DNA of 44,602 nt, taken from contig JACPBV010000011.1 of the NCBI GenBank assembly GCA_016180135.1, positions 1 through 44,602 of the forward strand, read 5' to 3'. A model generated the notes under the pieces. That model saw nothing but the letters and a program-made list of their open reading frames with translations. It did no database searches and was not told the origin of the DNA. The DNA comes from Candidatus Woesearchaeota archaeon. Its GTDB lineage: Archaea > Nanobdellota > Nanobdellia > Woesearchaeales > JACPBV01. Shown here in pieces: positions 7,593-16,250 of the stretch. Position numbers and translations under genes: made by a program. Numbering within the stretch: the first letter of the stretch is position 1; each line of letters begins with the position of its first letter.

Positions 7593-8657
7593 TCAAATGA
7601 GCATGACTTCCCGGTTTCCCTTTTTGACGCAGCCGATAACTGAAGGGCTGAGATGGAACGGCTTAAGGAGGGAGATTATCCTCTCTGAATTGCTTTCTCC
7701 GGAAATAATAATCAATCCTATACCCATGTTGAACACCTGATACATCTCATCCTCCTCAATGTTCCCGAGCTTTTGGATCAGCCGGAACAGCGGGGGGACC
7801 TGCCAGCTTTTCCTGTCAATGGCTGCAGAAAGCCCTTTCGGAAGGATTCTCCCTACGTTCTTTGAGAAGCTTGAGCCGGTGATATGGGCAAGGCCGTTGA
7901 GGGGGATGTTATTTTTTTGGAGAAGCGCGATGGGAGCGAGGTAGCTCCGGTGGACTGCCATCAGGGCATCTCCCAAAGTTGAGCCGATGCTTTTTGGCTT
8001 TTCATCAAGGGAAAGCCCTGCATTTTCCAGCAGCACTTTTAATGCAAGCGAATAGCCGTTCGTGTGGAGCCCGGAAGAAGCAAGCCCTATCAGCACATCA
8101 CCTTCGCGGATCTTTGATCCGTCGATGATGCCCTTCTTTGGAACCTCTCCGACAATAAACCCTGCGAGGTCATATTCTCCGGCCTTATACAGCCCGGGAA
8201 GCTCAGCGGTCTCGCCCCCGATCAATACGCAGGAATTTTCCCTGCAGGCTTTTGCAAAACCGCCGACAATCCGGCCAATGACTTCAGGATACACTTTTCC
8301 GGAACCGATATAGTCAAGAAAGAACAGCGGCTTTGCGCCCATCACCAGGATATCGTTCACGCAATGGTTCACCAGGTCCTGGCCGAGGGTATCATGCCTT
8401 CCGGACAGGAATCCAAGCTTCACTTTTGTCCCGACGCCATCGGCGCTTGAGACAAGGACTTTCCCGTCATTAAGCTCATAAAGCCCGCCATAGCTTCCGA
8501 TGCCCGATAATACCTGTGAAGAAAAGGTTGAGCGCGCAATCTCCTTTATTTTCTTTTTTGCGGCATTTGCAGCACCGAGATCAACGCCTGCATCCCTGTA
8601 GGTAACCGGCTCTGCCATGCTCTTGATAATCTGCTGAATATATTTAAGGTTTTGCAT
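7593..8657 (-). CDS. purM: Phosphoribosylformylglycinamidine cyclo-ligase (AIR synthetase)
   Basis: TYRDAGVDLGAAN, ISSADGVGTKVKLGF-type motif (VLVSSADGVGTKVKLGFLSGRHDTLGQDLVNHCVNDILVMGAKPLFFLDYIG), GGETAELPGLY, LASSGLHTNGYSLA. Start could be the internal Met at about 8615. Confidence 0.95.
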   Translation of the reverse strand: MQNLKYIQQIIKSMAEPVTYRDAGVDLGAANAAKKKIKEIARSTFSSQVLSGIGSYGGLYELNDGKVLVSSADGVGTKVKLGFLSGRHDTLGQDLVNHCVNDILVMGAKPLFFLDYIGSGKVYPEVIGRIVGGFAKACRENSCVLIGGETAELPGLYKAGEYDLAGFIVGEVPKKGIIDGSKIREGDVLIGLASSGLHTNGYSLALKVLLENAGLSLDEKPKSIGSTLGDALMAVHRSYLAPIALLQKNNIPLNGLAHITGSSFSKNVGRILPKGLSAAIDRKSWQVPPLFRLIQKLGNIEEDEMYQVFNMGIGLIIISGESNSERIISLLKPFHLSPSVIGCVKKGNREVMLI

Positions 8658-8744
8658 TTGGGAATATCCCGTGTTGGGGGAGGCAGAATAAAACAGAATA
8701 AACCCTAGAGATTTGCTTTTCCCCGGGCGGCGCTGCCAGTGACT

Positions 8745-9782
8745 TTAATCCATCGAGATGATGACTCTTGCGAGGTAGCTCGTATACTTTGCCATAATCT
8801 TCATGCCGTCGATGATGCGCGCTGCGCCCATGCAGGAATAGGTCAGGGCGGATGGCGATTGTTTTCCTTTTTTTCCGATGCAGCGGCCGGTATGGTTTGT
8901 GAGGAAGTTTTCCAGCTTTTCGATGACTGAGGCATTGCTGACCTCAATGGTGAATGCCGTTTCCTTGTTGTTTGTGTAATAGGCTTTCATCGTGTCGCTG
9001 TAGCGGTCAAAGAGCGCCTGCTGCAGCGCAGTCAACTCCTTCCTGCTCTGGCCGGTGATATTCGATCGCGGCAGGTCGGCTGCAATCCCTTTCATCTGGT
9101 CTGCTATCCTCTCAAGGCGGACGATTATAAGGTAATCCTGCTGGAGCTGAAGAGGTGCAGCTTTTAGCTGGGCTGCAGCCTGGCTGTCCCTCAGGGCGCC
9201 ATAGATAACACGGTAAGCAAGGTAATACAGCCTGTTGATATCCTTGTCACGGCTCCCAATATTTTCATGGAGACTTTTGCATTGCGCGTCCGCATCGTCA
9301 TAGCACTCGCAGTCTTTCAGGCAATGCAGGGTATCTTCAATCATCGATTTGGTGATGATGTCCATCCGCCGGATGATGGCTTTGATGGAAATTTCCTGGA
9401 GGTTCAAAAGGTCTTTTGCAACTACCTTGGTTGAGGTCTGCTCAAGCACTTCCAGGCCGGCAAGCCCGTGGATGATGCCCTTGATTCCCTGGGCAAGTGA
9501 AGAAATGTCTTTGCCTATGACCTCGATAATATTGTAGTTGTTCAGGTAAGCGGAGTAAATCTCCAGCTTTATCCTGGACAGCTCTTTTCCGTCAGCGCTG
9601 ACAGTGATAGAGCGGTCGTTTCTGGCATTGACAGCCCCTGCGGCAGAAATCAAAAGGCCCTGGTCCTGTTCATGGAGCGAGAGCACATCTCCCTTTTGGA
9701 TATTGTTTTTCTCCACCCACGATTTGGGCAGGGTGATGATATGCGAATTCTTGCCGAAATTAATGACTTTCCTGACCAGCAT
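8745..9782 (-). CDS. AbrB/SpoVT-domain + PhoU-domain regulator
   Basis: N-terminus MLVRKVINFGKNSHIITLPKSWVEKNNIQKGDVLSLHEQDQGLLIS is a swapped-hairpin DNA-binding domain; the remainder is a helical PhoU-like region (RLERIADQMKGIAADL). Confidence 0.85.
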   Translation of the reverse strand: MLVRKVINFGKNSHIITLPKSWVEKNNIQKGDVLSLHEQDQGLLISAAGAVNARNDRSITVSADGKELSRIKLEIYSAYLNNYNIIEVIGKDISSLAQGIKGIIHGLAGLEVLEQTSTKVVAKDLLNLQEISIKAIIRRMDIITKSMIEDTLHCLKDCECYDDADAQCKSLHENIGSRDKDINRLYYLAYRVIYGALRDSQAAAQLKAAPLQLQQDYLIIVRLERIADQMKGIAADLPRSNITGQSRKELTALQQALFDRYSDTMKAYYTNNKETAFTIEVSNASVIEKLENFLTNHTGRCIGKKGKQSPSALTYSCMGAARIIDGMKIMAKYTSYLARVIISMD

Positions 9783-9798
9783 GCTTCCACCCCCATTA

Positions 9799-9820
9799 TA
9801 TAAAATTTAAAAATTTTATA
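9799..9820. promoter_or_regulatory. Perfect 10-bp inverted repeat in a divergent promoter region
   Basis: TATAAAATTT-AA-AAATTTTATA directly upstream of the AbrB-PhoU gene; palindrome GCCATATGGC at 9861-9870 in the same intergenic region. Confidence 0.5.
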
Positions 9821-9969
9821 AAAGTGCATATATCTTCCCTTAAATATATATGCTATATATGCCATATGGCGAGGTTATATATAAACGTTATGCTACTTCC
9901 TTCTTAAGGGATATCGTCGGGGGATATAGTTAGGAAGTATCGGTGGAAGTTATTGTTGGGAGGTGAAGT

Positions 9970-10128
9970 ATGGCCATTGAAACACTGCCGGAAGGCGAAC
10001 AGATCTACATGGAACGGATGGAGCGGAAGGTTTACTGCGGGCCATGCATGGAAGAGATGAGGCATGTCCGGGCCAATCTGTTTGAATGCGAGCACTGCGG
10101 TAATACATACTGGAGCGGAAGGAGGTGA
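9970..10128 (+). CDS. 52-aa zinc-ribbon protein
   Basis: MAIETLPEGEQIYMERMERKVYCGPCMEEMRHVRANLFECEHCGNTYWSGRR with two CxxC knuckles; not in the ORF track because of size. Confidence 0.7.
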   Translation: MAIETLPEGEQIYMERMERKVYCGPCMEEMRHVRANLFECEHCGNTYWSGRR

Positions 10129-10227
10129 ATGATGAGCGCAGCAACTATGGACTGGGAAGAAGACTATGGGGATTTTTTCCAGAGGTACAATTTTTTGGAT
10201 CCCATGACAGACTTTCAGGATAAGTAA
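10129..10227 (+). CDS. 32-aa acidic/aromatic micro-protein
   Basis: MMSAATMDWEEDYGDFFQRYNFLDPMTDFQDK; starts immediately after the preceding stop, with ggaggtga just upstream. Confidence 0.45.
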   Translation: MMSAATMDWEEDYGDFFQRYNFLDPMTDFQDK

Positions 10228-10360
10228 TTGCTCAGGCCGGCTGTTCCGGTTTTTCGGGATAAGCAGGGAATTTATGGGTCCCAAGGGGTTCAGGATGCAT
10301 AATGGTTCCCTGCGGGAACATCCGGTTTGTTTCTATTTTTTCTTGGAGGGATAGTATAGA

Positions 10361-10446
10361 GAACTGCGCAGGTTATATCCTGTTTGTGCGCAGTTCTAAT
10401 CTCGTAAACTGCGTGTGATGGCGGGCTATATCCTACGCAGTTTACG
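10361..10446. other. Two tandem hairpins with related stems and a shared loop motif (candidate structured RNA or regulatory element)
   Basis: GAACTGCGCA(10361-10370)/TGCGCAGTTC(10387-10396) and CGTAAACTGCGT(10403-10414)/ACGCAGTTTACG(10435-10446); loops contain GGTTATATCC and GGCTATATCC. Confidence 0.6.
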
Positions 10447-10536
10447 ATAAATGAAGCAAATAGCCCATGAATTTTACACTCCGACAGTTCTGAGCTGTTC
10501 ATTTATGGCTTAGCAGCGAGAATTCAGATCAGTGTA

Positions 10537-10578
10537 ATTCAAGTGTAATAATTCAAGTGTAATAATTCAAGTGTAATA
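10537..10578. repeat. Three perfect 14-bp tandem repeats (attcaagtgtaata)
   Basis: 10537-10550, 10551-10564, 10565-10578; ends about 44 bp before the channel ORF. Confidence 0.9.
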
Positions 10579-10621
10579 AACGTAATTGAAAAAATTTTTT
10601 CACATTCGATAAAACTGGCGT

Positions 10622-11599
10622 TTGCGGCCTGAATATTGGCGGAATCCCAAAGATTTTTATAGGACTTGGGCTAAGATGCTGCACCGAGTTGTTGCAGCGA
10701 TGAAACGGCCCCATCTTGAAACCTTATTCAATGATATCACTGAGAAAGGAATCAACCGGTGGTTCAGCAGGCTAACCTTCTTCAATATCTTTTTGGTATG
10801 GACGACGATCATCGCCATCTTCGGGGTGGTGTATTTTTATGCTGCCAATGAACACGCGCACCTGATATATTCTGCCAACAAAGCTCCCGTTGACAACCTG
10901 ATGGATAATGTCTATTTCAGCTTCATCACGGCAACATCCACGGGTTTTGGGGACATCATCCCCGTCGGTTTTTTTAAAGCTGTCGCGATCGCTGAAGTCA
11001 TTTTCGGCCTGCTCCTCCTTGCATTTGTGACGTCAAAGCTTATCTCCATCAAGCAGGATATCATCCTCAGCGAAATCTATGAGATCTCTTTCAATGAGAA
11101 GATAAACCGCCTGAGGTCATCTCTCATGGTCTTCCGCCAGAACATCAACAGGCTCATTGCGCGGACCGAGGAAGGGAACATCCATAAGCGTGAGGCGCAG
11201 GATATCTATCTCTACCTTTCAACGCTGGAAGACACTCTTACGGAAATTGATTCCATCACTGAATCACGTGAGGGCTCAATGTTCAAAAAAGTGATCGATC
11301 CCATCAACCTGGAGATCCTTCTCAACAGCATCACCCAATCATGGGAGCGCCTGGAAGAATTTATCGCCCTTGCAGACCAAAAATCTCTCGAGTGGCGCCG
11401 TGAAGTCACCCTTCTGCTTCTGCATAAATGCGCAGAAATCACCAGCAATCTTCTTATCAAGCTCAATCAGGGAAAAAGCCTCAATGAGCGCGCAGCATCA
11501 GACATCGGCGTGAGGCAGAAGAAGATATTCAGCGCGATCGAAGCCGCGATGAAACGCGATGCAGCAAAACAAAGCGCTCCTATTTCCAACCCCTTGTAG
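10622..11599 (+). CDS. Two-TM potassium-channel-like protein with helical cytosolic C-terminal domain
   Basis: Pore/selectivity region DNVYFSFITATSTGFGDIIPVG between two hydrophobic segments; helical C-terminus. TTG start in the track; alternative ATG at 10676. Confidence 0.8.
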   Translation: MRPEYWRNPKDFYRTWAKMLHRVVAAMKRPHLETLFNDITEKGINRWFSRLTFFNIFLVWTTIIAIFGVVYFYAANEHAHLIYSANKAPVDNLMDNVYFSFITATSTGFGDIIPVGFFKAVAIAEVIFGLLLLAFVTSKLISIKQDIILSEIYEISFNEKINRLRSSLMVFRQNINRLIARTEEGNIHKREAQDIYLYLSTLEDTLTEIDSITESREGSMFKKVIDPINLEILLNSITQSWERLEEFIALADQKSLEWRREVTLLLLHKCAEITSNLLIKLNQGKSLNERAASDIGVRQKKIFSAIEAAMKRDAAKQSAPISNPL

Positions 11600-11928
11600 C
11601 AATCTTTATCCTGCCCTACAACATCTTGTGCGCGCTAAATTCTAAGGAAATATTCTTTTTTCAAAAGTTCCAAAATAGAAATTCCTGTTTGCGAAAGACT
11701 TCGCCCAAAAAATTTGCTTTTTTACGCCCTAAAAACATGAAATTCCTCCTGAACACATTAATTCCCATTTTTAAGCAACAACACAACTAGTATACAAAAA
11801 CGTAACATTTATATATTTGATGATGCATGAGAAATGTTTCTGACAGCGGGGTGATTGCCCTGACGTTGGAATTTTTTTAACACGACAAACCAAGGCGCGA
11901 TATTGCCGGTGAAAAAGCAGGTGAGACA

Positions 11929-13008
11929 ATGGGAATGATGGATTTTATCGTCAGCGCTGCTCAGCAGAAGCAGACTGCAGTGAATACAGAAGACCTTCAG
12001 ATAGGGACAGCCAACATCAAGGTCATAGGCTGCGGGGGAGCCGGATCCAATATGGTCAACTGGCTTTACAAGAAAGGGATTAAGGGCGCAGAGATCATCT
12101 GCTGCAACACAGACAAGCAGCACCTTGACATGATGGAGTCAGACAGGAAATTCCTTCTCGGAAAACAGATTACCAAAGGGCTCGGATGCGGAGGCTTCCC
12201 CCAGAAGGGCGCTGATGCTGCCCAGGAATCCATACAGGAAGTGAAAGGTATCCTTCAGGGAGCAGACATGGTCTTTGTCTGCGCGGGAATGGGCGGAGGG
12301 ACCGGAACAGGGTCAGCTCCTGTCGTCGCAAAAGTCGCCAGGGAAAATGGCGCTATCGTCATAGGGACAGTGACTATGCCTTTTAATATAGAAAGAGCAA
12401 GAATATTCAAGGCAGAGCATGGCCTTGAGCTGCTGAGGCAGAATGCTGATACTGTAATTGTGATTGACAACAACAGGCTGGTGAAGATTGCCGGAAACCT
12501 GCCGATCACAGAAGCTTTTGCAGTTGCCAATGAGCTTGTTTCGACGATGATCAAAGGGATTGTTGAGACTATCGCAATACCTTCGCTGGTGAACCTTGAT
12601 TTTGCTGATGTAAAAGCAATCATGAGGGGCGGCGGAGTTGCAGCGATCGGAATCGGAAGCTCCGACACTACTAACAGAGTAGATGAAGCTGTCGCCGGCG
12701 CTTTGAGCAATCCTCTGCTTGATATCAGCTACAAGGGAGCAACAGGAGCATTGATCCATATCGAAGGCGGCCCTGATATGACTCTTGATGAAGTCAACAG
12801 GATAGGTGAGCTTGTGACCCAATCGCTTGATGACGACGCAAATGTGATCTGGGGAGCGAGGGTGACTAATGTGATGAAAGGCAAAGTGATGATCATCAGC
12901 ATCATCACCGGAGTAACCTCACCATGGATTGTCGGGCAGAAGATGACCTTTAACTCGAAAGAGGCCAAAAAACCTTTCAACGATATTGGCCTTGAAGTCA
13001 TCGGATGA
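11929..13008 (+). CDS. ftsZ: Cell division protein FtsZ (tubulin-like GTPase)
   Basis: [64 protein letters not shown]. Confidence 0.95.
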   Translation: MGMMDFIVSAAQQKQTAVNTEDLQIGTANIKVIGCGGAGSNMVNWLYKKGIKGAEIICCNTDKQHLDMMESDRKFLLGKQITKGLGCGGFPQKGADAAQESIQEVKGILQGADMVFVCAGMGGGTGTGSAPVVAKVARENGAIVIGTVTMPFNIERARIFKAEHGLELLRQNADTVIVIDNNRLVKIAGNLPITEAFAVANELVSTMIKGIVETIAIPSLVNLDFADVKAIMRGGGVAAIGIGSSDTTNRVDEAVAGALSNPLLDISYKGATGALIHIEGGPDMTLDEVNRIGELVTQSLDDDANVIWGARVTNVMKGKVMIISIITGVTSPWIVGQKMTFNSKEAKKPFNDIGLEVIG

Positions 13009-13017
13009 GGCGGCACA

Positions 13018-13752
13018 ATGGAAACAATAACCAAAGAAGTTGTCATCCAGAAGATGATCCATGGGATTGCCGAAGACAATAAGAAATATATGACTGAGGA
13101 CAAGCTGGACAGCTTTAGGACCATCCTTCCTGCGCTGGTGAAGAAAGGCATTGACAACCTTAACCTGTCGATGTTTGATGACTCCATCCGGTCGAGGATC
13201 ATAACGACGCTAGGAGATGAATACTGCAGGAAAGGAAGCTTTTCTGATGCGATCAAGTGCTATATCCTTGTAGGAGACAGGACTAAGCTTTCTTCAATCG
13301 CAGCTGAGTTTGAAAAGGTCGGCAACAGAAAAGAGGCTATCAACACCTATAGGCTGGCTAACAACACTGAGATGCTTCTTGAGCTGGGAAAAAGGTCGCT
13401 TGCTGAAGGCCATCTGTTCGAGGCAATTCTTGCCTTTAAGGCCATCGAGTTCCGTGAAGGGCTGCTTCAGGTCGGTCAGGACTGTCTCTCAAAAGGAAGA
13501 TGGGAATACGCCTTTGAGGTGTTCAGCACTATCAATGAGCCGGCAAAGCTGAATGATCTTGGCGAGAAATCCCTTGCAGACAAGCAGTTTGGAATTGCCC
13601 TTAAATCATTCCAGAAATCCGAGTCCAAAGAAGGGATGGATAAAGTAGGAGATACCTGCCTCAGGGAAGGGCTTGTGCCTCTCTCGATTGAGGCATACAA
13701 CGCATCTGGCAACCAGATGATGGTGCAATTCATCAAGGAAAATTTTAATTAA
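13018..13752 (+). CDS. TPR-like helical repeat protein in the ftsZ cluster
   Basis: Repeated helical hairpins such as GDEYCRKGSFSDAIKCYILVGD, AEFEKVGNRKEAINTYRLANN, EKSLADKQFGIALKSFQKS; starts 10 nt after the ftsZ stop. Confidence 0.7.
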   Translation: METITKEVVIQKMIHGIAEDNKKYMTEDKLDSFRTILPALVKKGIDNLNLSMFDDSIRSRIITTLGDEYCRKGSFSDAIKCYILVGDRTKLSSIAAEFEKVGNRKEAINTYRLANNTEMLLELGKRSLAEGHLFEAILAFKAIEFREGLLQVGQDCLSKGRWEYAFEVFSTINEPAKLNDLGEKSLADKQFGIALKSFQKSESKEGMDKVGDTCLREGLVPLSIEAYNASGNQMMVQFIKENFN

Positions 13753-13754
13753 GG

Positions 13755-14135
13755 GTGGTTTTGATGCAATCATTAGCAACAGCGCTCCAAGGTAATGGGC
13801 AGGATATCCTCCTGCAAAAGCAGATTGAAGTTATGCTTGACATCCAGGCTAAGAAGATACTCGTCGAGCTGAGGCCTTTTGCTGAAGCGATCCAGGCGCT
13901 TGGGTCGGAGATACAGATGCTCAAGGCAGCAGTGCGGGACCTTAGGGAATCAAGGCCTGCAGCCGAGAAGCAGACAAGGCTTGAAGTTGAAGAAAAGCCC
14001 CAGGAACCTCCCCAGCGAAGGCTTGCGCTGACGCCGGAAACGGCTGCGCAGTTCGGCGGCCAGCCGGAGAGGCAGCTTCAGCCCGGAGATATCTCCATCG
14101 AAAAGATGTTTTATTTCGGGAACAAGCGGAAATAA
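13755..14135 (+). CDS. Coiled-coil-like small protein in the ftsZ cluster
   Basis: QKQIEVMLDIQAKKILVELRPFAEAIQALGSEIQMLKAAVRDLRES then a Pro/Gln-rich tail; ATG start possible at 13764. Confidence 0.6.
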   Translation: MVLMQSLATALQGNGQDILLQKQIEVMLDIQAKKILVELRPFAEAIQALGSEIQMLKAAVRDLRESRPAAEKQTRLEVEEKPQEPPQRRLALTPETAAQFGGQPERQLQPGDISIEKMFYFGNKRK

Positions 14136-14176
14136 AATTGCAGGTAAAGGGAACGCCTTTCAAAAAAGGTGAGAAT

Positions 14177-14389
14177 ATGGAAGTATCTACACGAACAAAG
14201 GGGTCATCTATCGACGCCCTCCAACAGCAGAATCGGGTTCAGAGGCTTCCGATGATCTGCGAGAAATGCCATTACAAGTTTGATATATCAAATAATCCCA
14301 ACCTAAATCCGCTTTGCCCGTATTGCGGCTCCAACTGGATCAATATCAGGGAGAATGAAGTGTCGAAGATTGTGGGAAATGTCATCTGA
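14177..14389 (+). CDS. Zinc-ribbon protein (~70 aa)
   Basis: MEVSTRTKGSS...MICEKCHYKFDISNNPNLNPLCPYCGSNWINIRENEVSKIVGNVI with two CxxC motifs; the track start at 14138 is upstream of a better RBS/ATG (ggtgagaatATG). Confidence 0.65.
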   Translation: MEVSTRTKGSSIDALQQQNRVQRLPMICEKCHYKFDISNNPNLNPLCPYCGSNWINIRENEVSKIVGNVI

Positions 14390-14425
14390 GGTTTTCTCTA
14401 AACATGATTTTTCTTGTGAGACCTA

Positions 14426-15001
14426 TCAGCCATTGCTTCTCTTTTGTTCCCATACCCTTGAGCCAAACGCCCCAACCGCTGCACCCAGGAGGTTCATAGA
14501 GATGTCTTTCATGGTGTCCTCATGGCCGCCTGTCAGGCCTTTCATCCCTGTGAAAATGCCCTGCATGATAGGCACTCCGGCAAAGCTGTCGATGATAAAC
14601 TCCAGCAGTTCCCACAGGGTGGCTGCTCCCAATACTGCAAGGACAGCGAACAGCTCTTTCAGCTGCTGCTGGCTGCTGAAAAAACGGCGGGCCAATACTG
14701 CAAGATACAGCGGAATGAGGAAATGGAGAATCTTATCATAGTAAACTACTCTGTAATAAAGTTCCAGATAGAACTCTCCGATAACGGTCAGATAGACAGC
14801 AACAAGGCCGAGTGTAATGTAACTGCCGGGGATGTCCAGCTTTTTTTTGGCGGCGTAGGATTTGAAGCCTCTGAAGAAAAAGAATAGTCCGACAAGCGGA
14901 AGAGAAAGGAGGTAGTGGTAATTCGTAAAGGACAGGTTGAATAAAGCTACACCGAGCAATCCCCATTCCAGCGCAGTGTCTATTTTTGCGGTGCACCCCA
15001 A
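14426..15001 (-). CDS. Multi-TM membrane protein, DUF2238/YjdF-like
   Basis: Hydrophobic helices with YDKILHFLIPLYLAVLARRF, ATLWELLEFIIDSFAG, HEDTMKDISMNLLGAAVGAF. Confidence 0.55.
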   Translation of the reverse strand: MGCTAKIDTALEWGLLGVALFNLSFTNYHYLLSLPLVGLFFFFRGFKSYAAKKKLDIPGSYITLGLVAVYLTVIGEFYLELYYRVVYYDKILHFLIPLYLAVLARRFFSSQQQLKELFAVLAVLGAATLWELLEFIIDSFAGVPIMQGIFTGMKGLTGGHEDTMKDISMNLLGAAVGAFGSRVWEQKRSNG

Positions 15002-15135
15002 CGGCTTTTCCCAAAACCCAACACTCTGGGAAACCTTCCCTCAACAATCAATTGCGGTGGATTATGCCTATGGATTATGCCTATGGACTGATACTGTTTT
15101 TCATTATTAAACGATGCTGATTTTCATTTTAGGCA

Positions 15136-15235
15136 CCCAAGTTTATAATCTTTACGGTGCGCAGTAAGATTGCTTGGGACCGTCAGGCTTGTTAAGGTAT
15201 GCCCCAAAACAGAAGGCATACCTATTGTTTTTTAT
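15136..15235 (+). other. Structured intergenic leader: hairpin CCCAAG...CTTGGG plus AGGTATGCC/GGCATACCT followed by a T-rich tract
   Basis: CCCAAG 15136-15141 / CTTGGG 15173-15178; AGGTATGCC 15195-15203 / GGCATACCT 15215-15223 then attgttttttat. Confidence 0.45.
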
Positions 15236-15258
15236 ATCCGGGGCTGTTCAGCTGACTG

Positions 15259-16083
15259 ATGGCTGTTATCATCCTTACTAAATCTGAGATTGACAAGATC
15301 CTGGCTTTTTCAGGAGAATTTGAGATTTCGGCGGACCTTGGAAAATCGCTGCGGAAGGTTAGAACTGAAGGCGGCTGCCTTGTTATTGGCCAGCATAAGA
15401 TTTTACTTTCGATATTCAAAAATGCCAAGGAAAACACCTGTTACATCATCCACGATGGGAAACTTGAAGCTGTCGCCTTCTTTTCTGAGCAGACTCAGCT
15501 TTACTACAAGCTGGTTCCGACTGGGGGATGGCCGACGCTTAAAATATCATCAACACCCATGCACCGGCATATCCATCTGTCGCCGAAAGAGGACACTGAG
15601 CTGAAGCTGAGGGCAGTAAGCCCCGTTCATGGGAAAGTATTGGATACGTGCTGCGGCCTGGGGTATACTGCCATCATGGCGGCAAAGAATGCTGATGATG
15701 TGGTTACCTTTGAGAAAGACAAGAATGTTCTGCATATCGCAGAATTTAACCCATACTCTGAAGAGCTGTTCAACAGCAAAAAGATAAAGATAATGAACAA
15801 TGATGTTTTTGGGGAAATCAGGAAATTCCCTGACTGCTATTTTTCGCGCATCATCCATGATCCGCCGACTGTCGCTTATGCGCCTGAGCTATATTCTTCA
15901 GAATTTCATGGTGAGCTTTATCGGGTGCTGAGGCCTGGGGGAAAGCTGTATCATTACTGCCCGAATCCAAGGAAGACAAAAGGGAAGGTGTATTATCCGA
16001 AGCTGGTGAGGAGGCTGAAGGGGGCGGGGTTTAAGTCTGCCCAATGGGATGAAAAAAGCTCAGGGATCGTTTCAACAAAGTGA
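15259..16083 (+). CDS. SAM-dependent methyltransferase (COG2521-like)
   Basis: HIHLSPKEDTELKLRAVSPVHGKVLDTCCGLGYTAIMAAKNADDVVTFEKD; IIHDPPTVAYAPELYSSEFHGELYRVLRPGGKLYHYCPNP. Confidence 0.8.
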   Translation: MAVIILTKSEIDKILAFSGEFEISADLGKSLRKVRTEGGCLVIGQHKILLSIFKNAKENTCYIIHDGKLEAVAFFSEQTQLYYKLVPTGGWPTLKISSTPMHRHIHLSPKEDTELKLRAVSPVHGKVLDTCCGLGYTAIMAAKNADDVVTFEKDKNVLHIAEFNPYSEELFNSKKIKIMNNDVFGEIRKFPDCYFSRIIHDPPTVAYAPELYSSEFHGELYRVLRPGGKLYHYCPNPRKTKGKVYYPKLVRRLKGAGFKSAQWDEKSSGIVSTK

Positions 16084-16250
16084 ATTTTAAATTTTACTTA
16101 CGGACAAAAATATGTCGTTTGCTATATCTACGATTACCTTGCCTCAATATACAGGCAGATTGTCAAAACTTCGGAGGGTGGGGAAGTAAACCTGCGCTTC
16201 TAGCAAAAATTCCGCAAAACATTTAAATACCCCCATACTCATGATATTTT

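Noticed and set aside
7185-7596. ORFs 7185..7412 and 7270..7596 (-), containing SVRRPER repeats
   Set aside because: They are translations of the intergenic hairpin/direct-repeat cluster, not genes.
9904-10284. ORF 9904..10284 (-), 126 aa
   Set aside because: Antisense to the zinc-ribbon/micro-protein pair, which has CxxC motifs and SD-like spacing; the 126-aa frame has no recognisable features.
12255-13256. Minus-strand ORFs 12255..12710, 12313..12822 and 12729..13256
   Set aside because: Antisense to ftsZ and the TPR-like gene, both with clear sense-strand protein signatures.
15136-15223. Possible tRNA or tRNA-like structure
   Set aside because: Two hairpins only; no acceptor stem/T-loop (GGTTCGAATCC-like) or anticodon arm arrangement could be formed.
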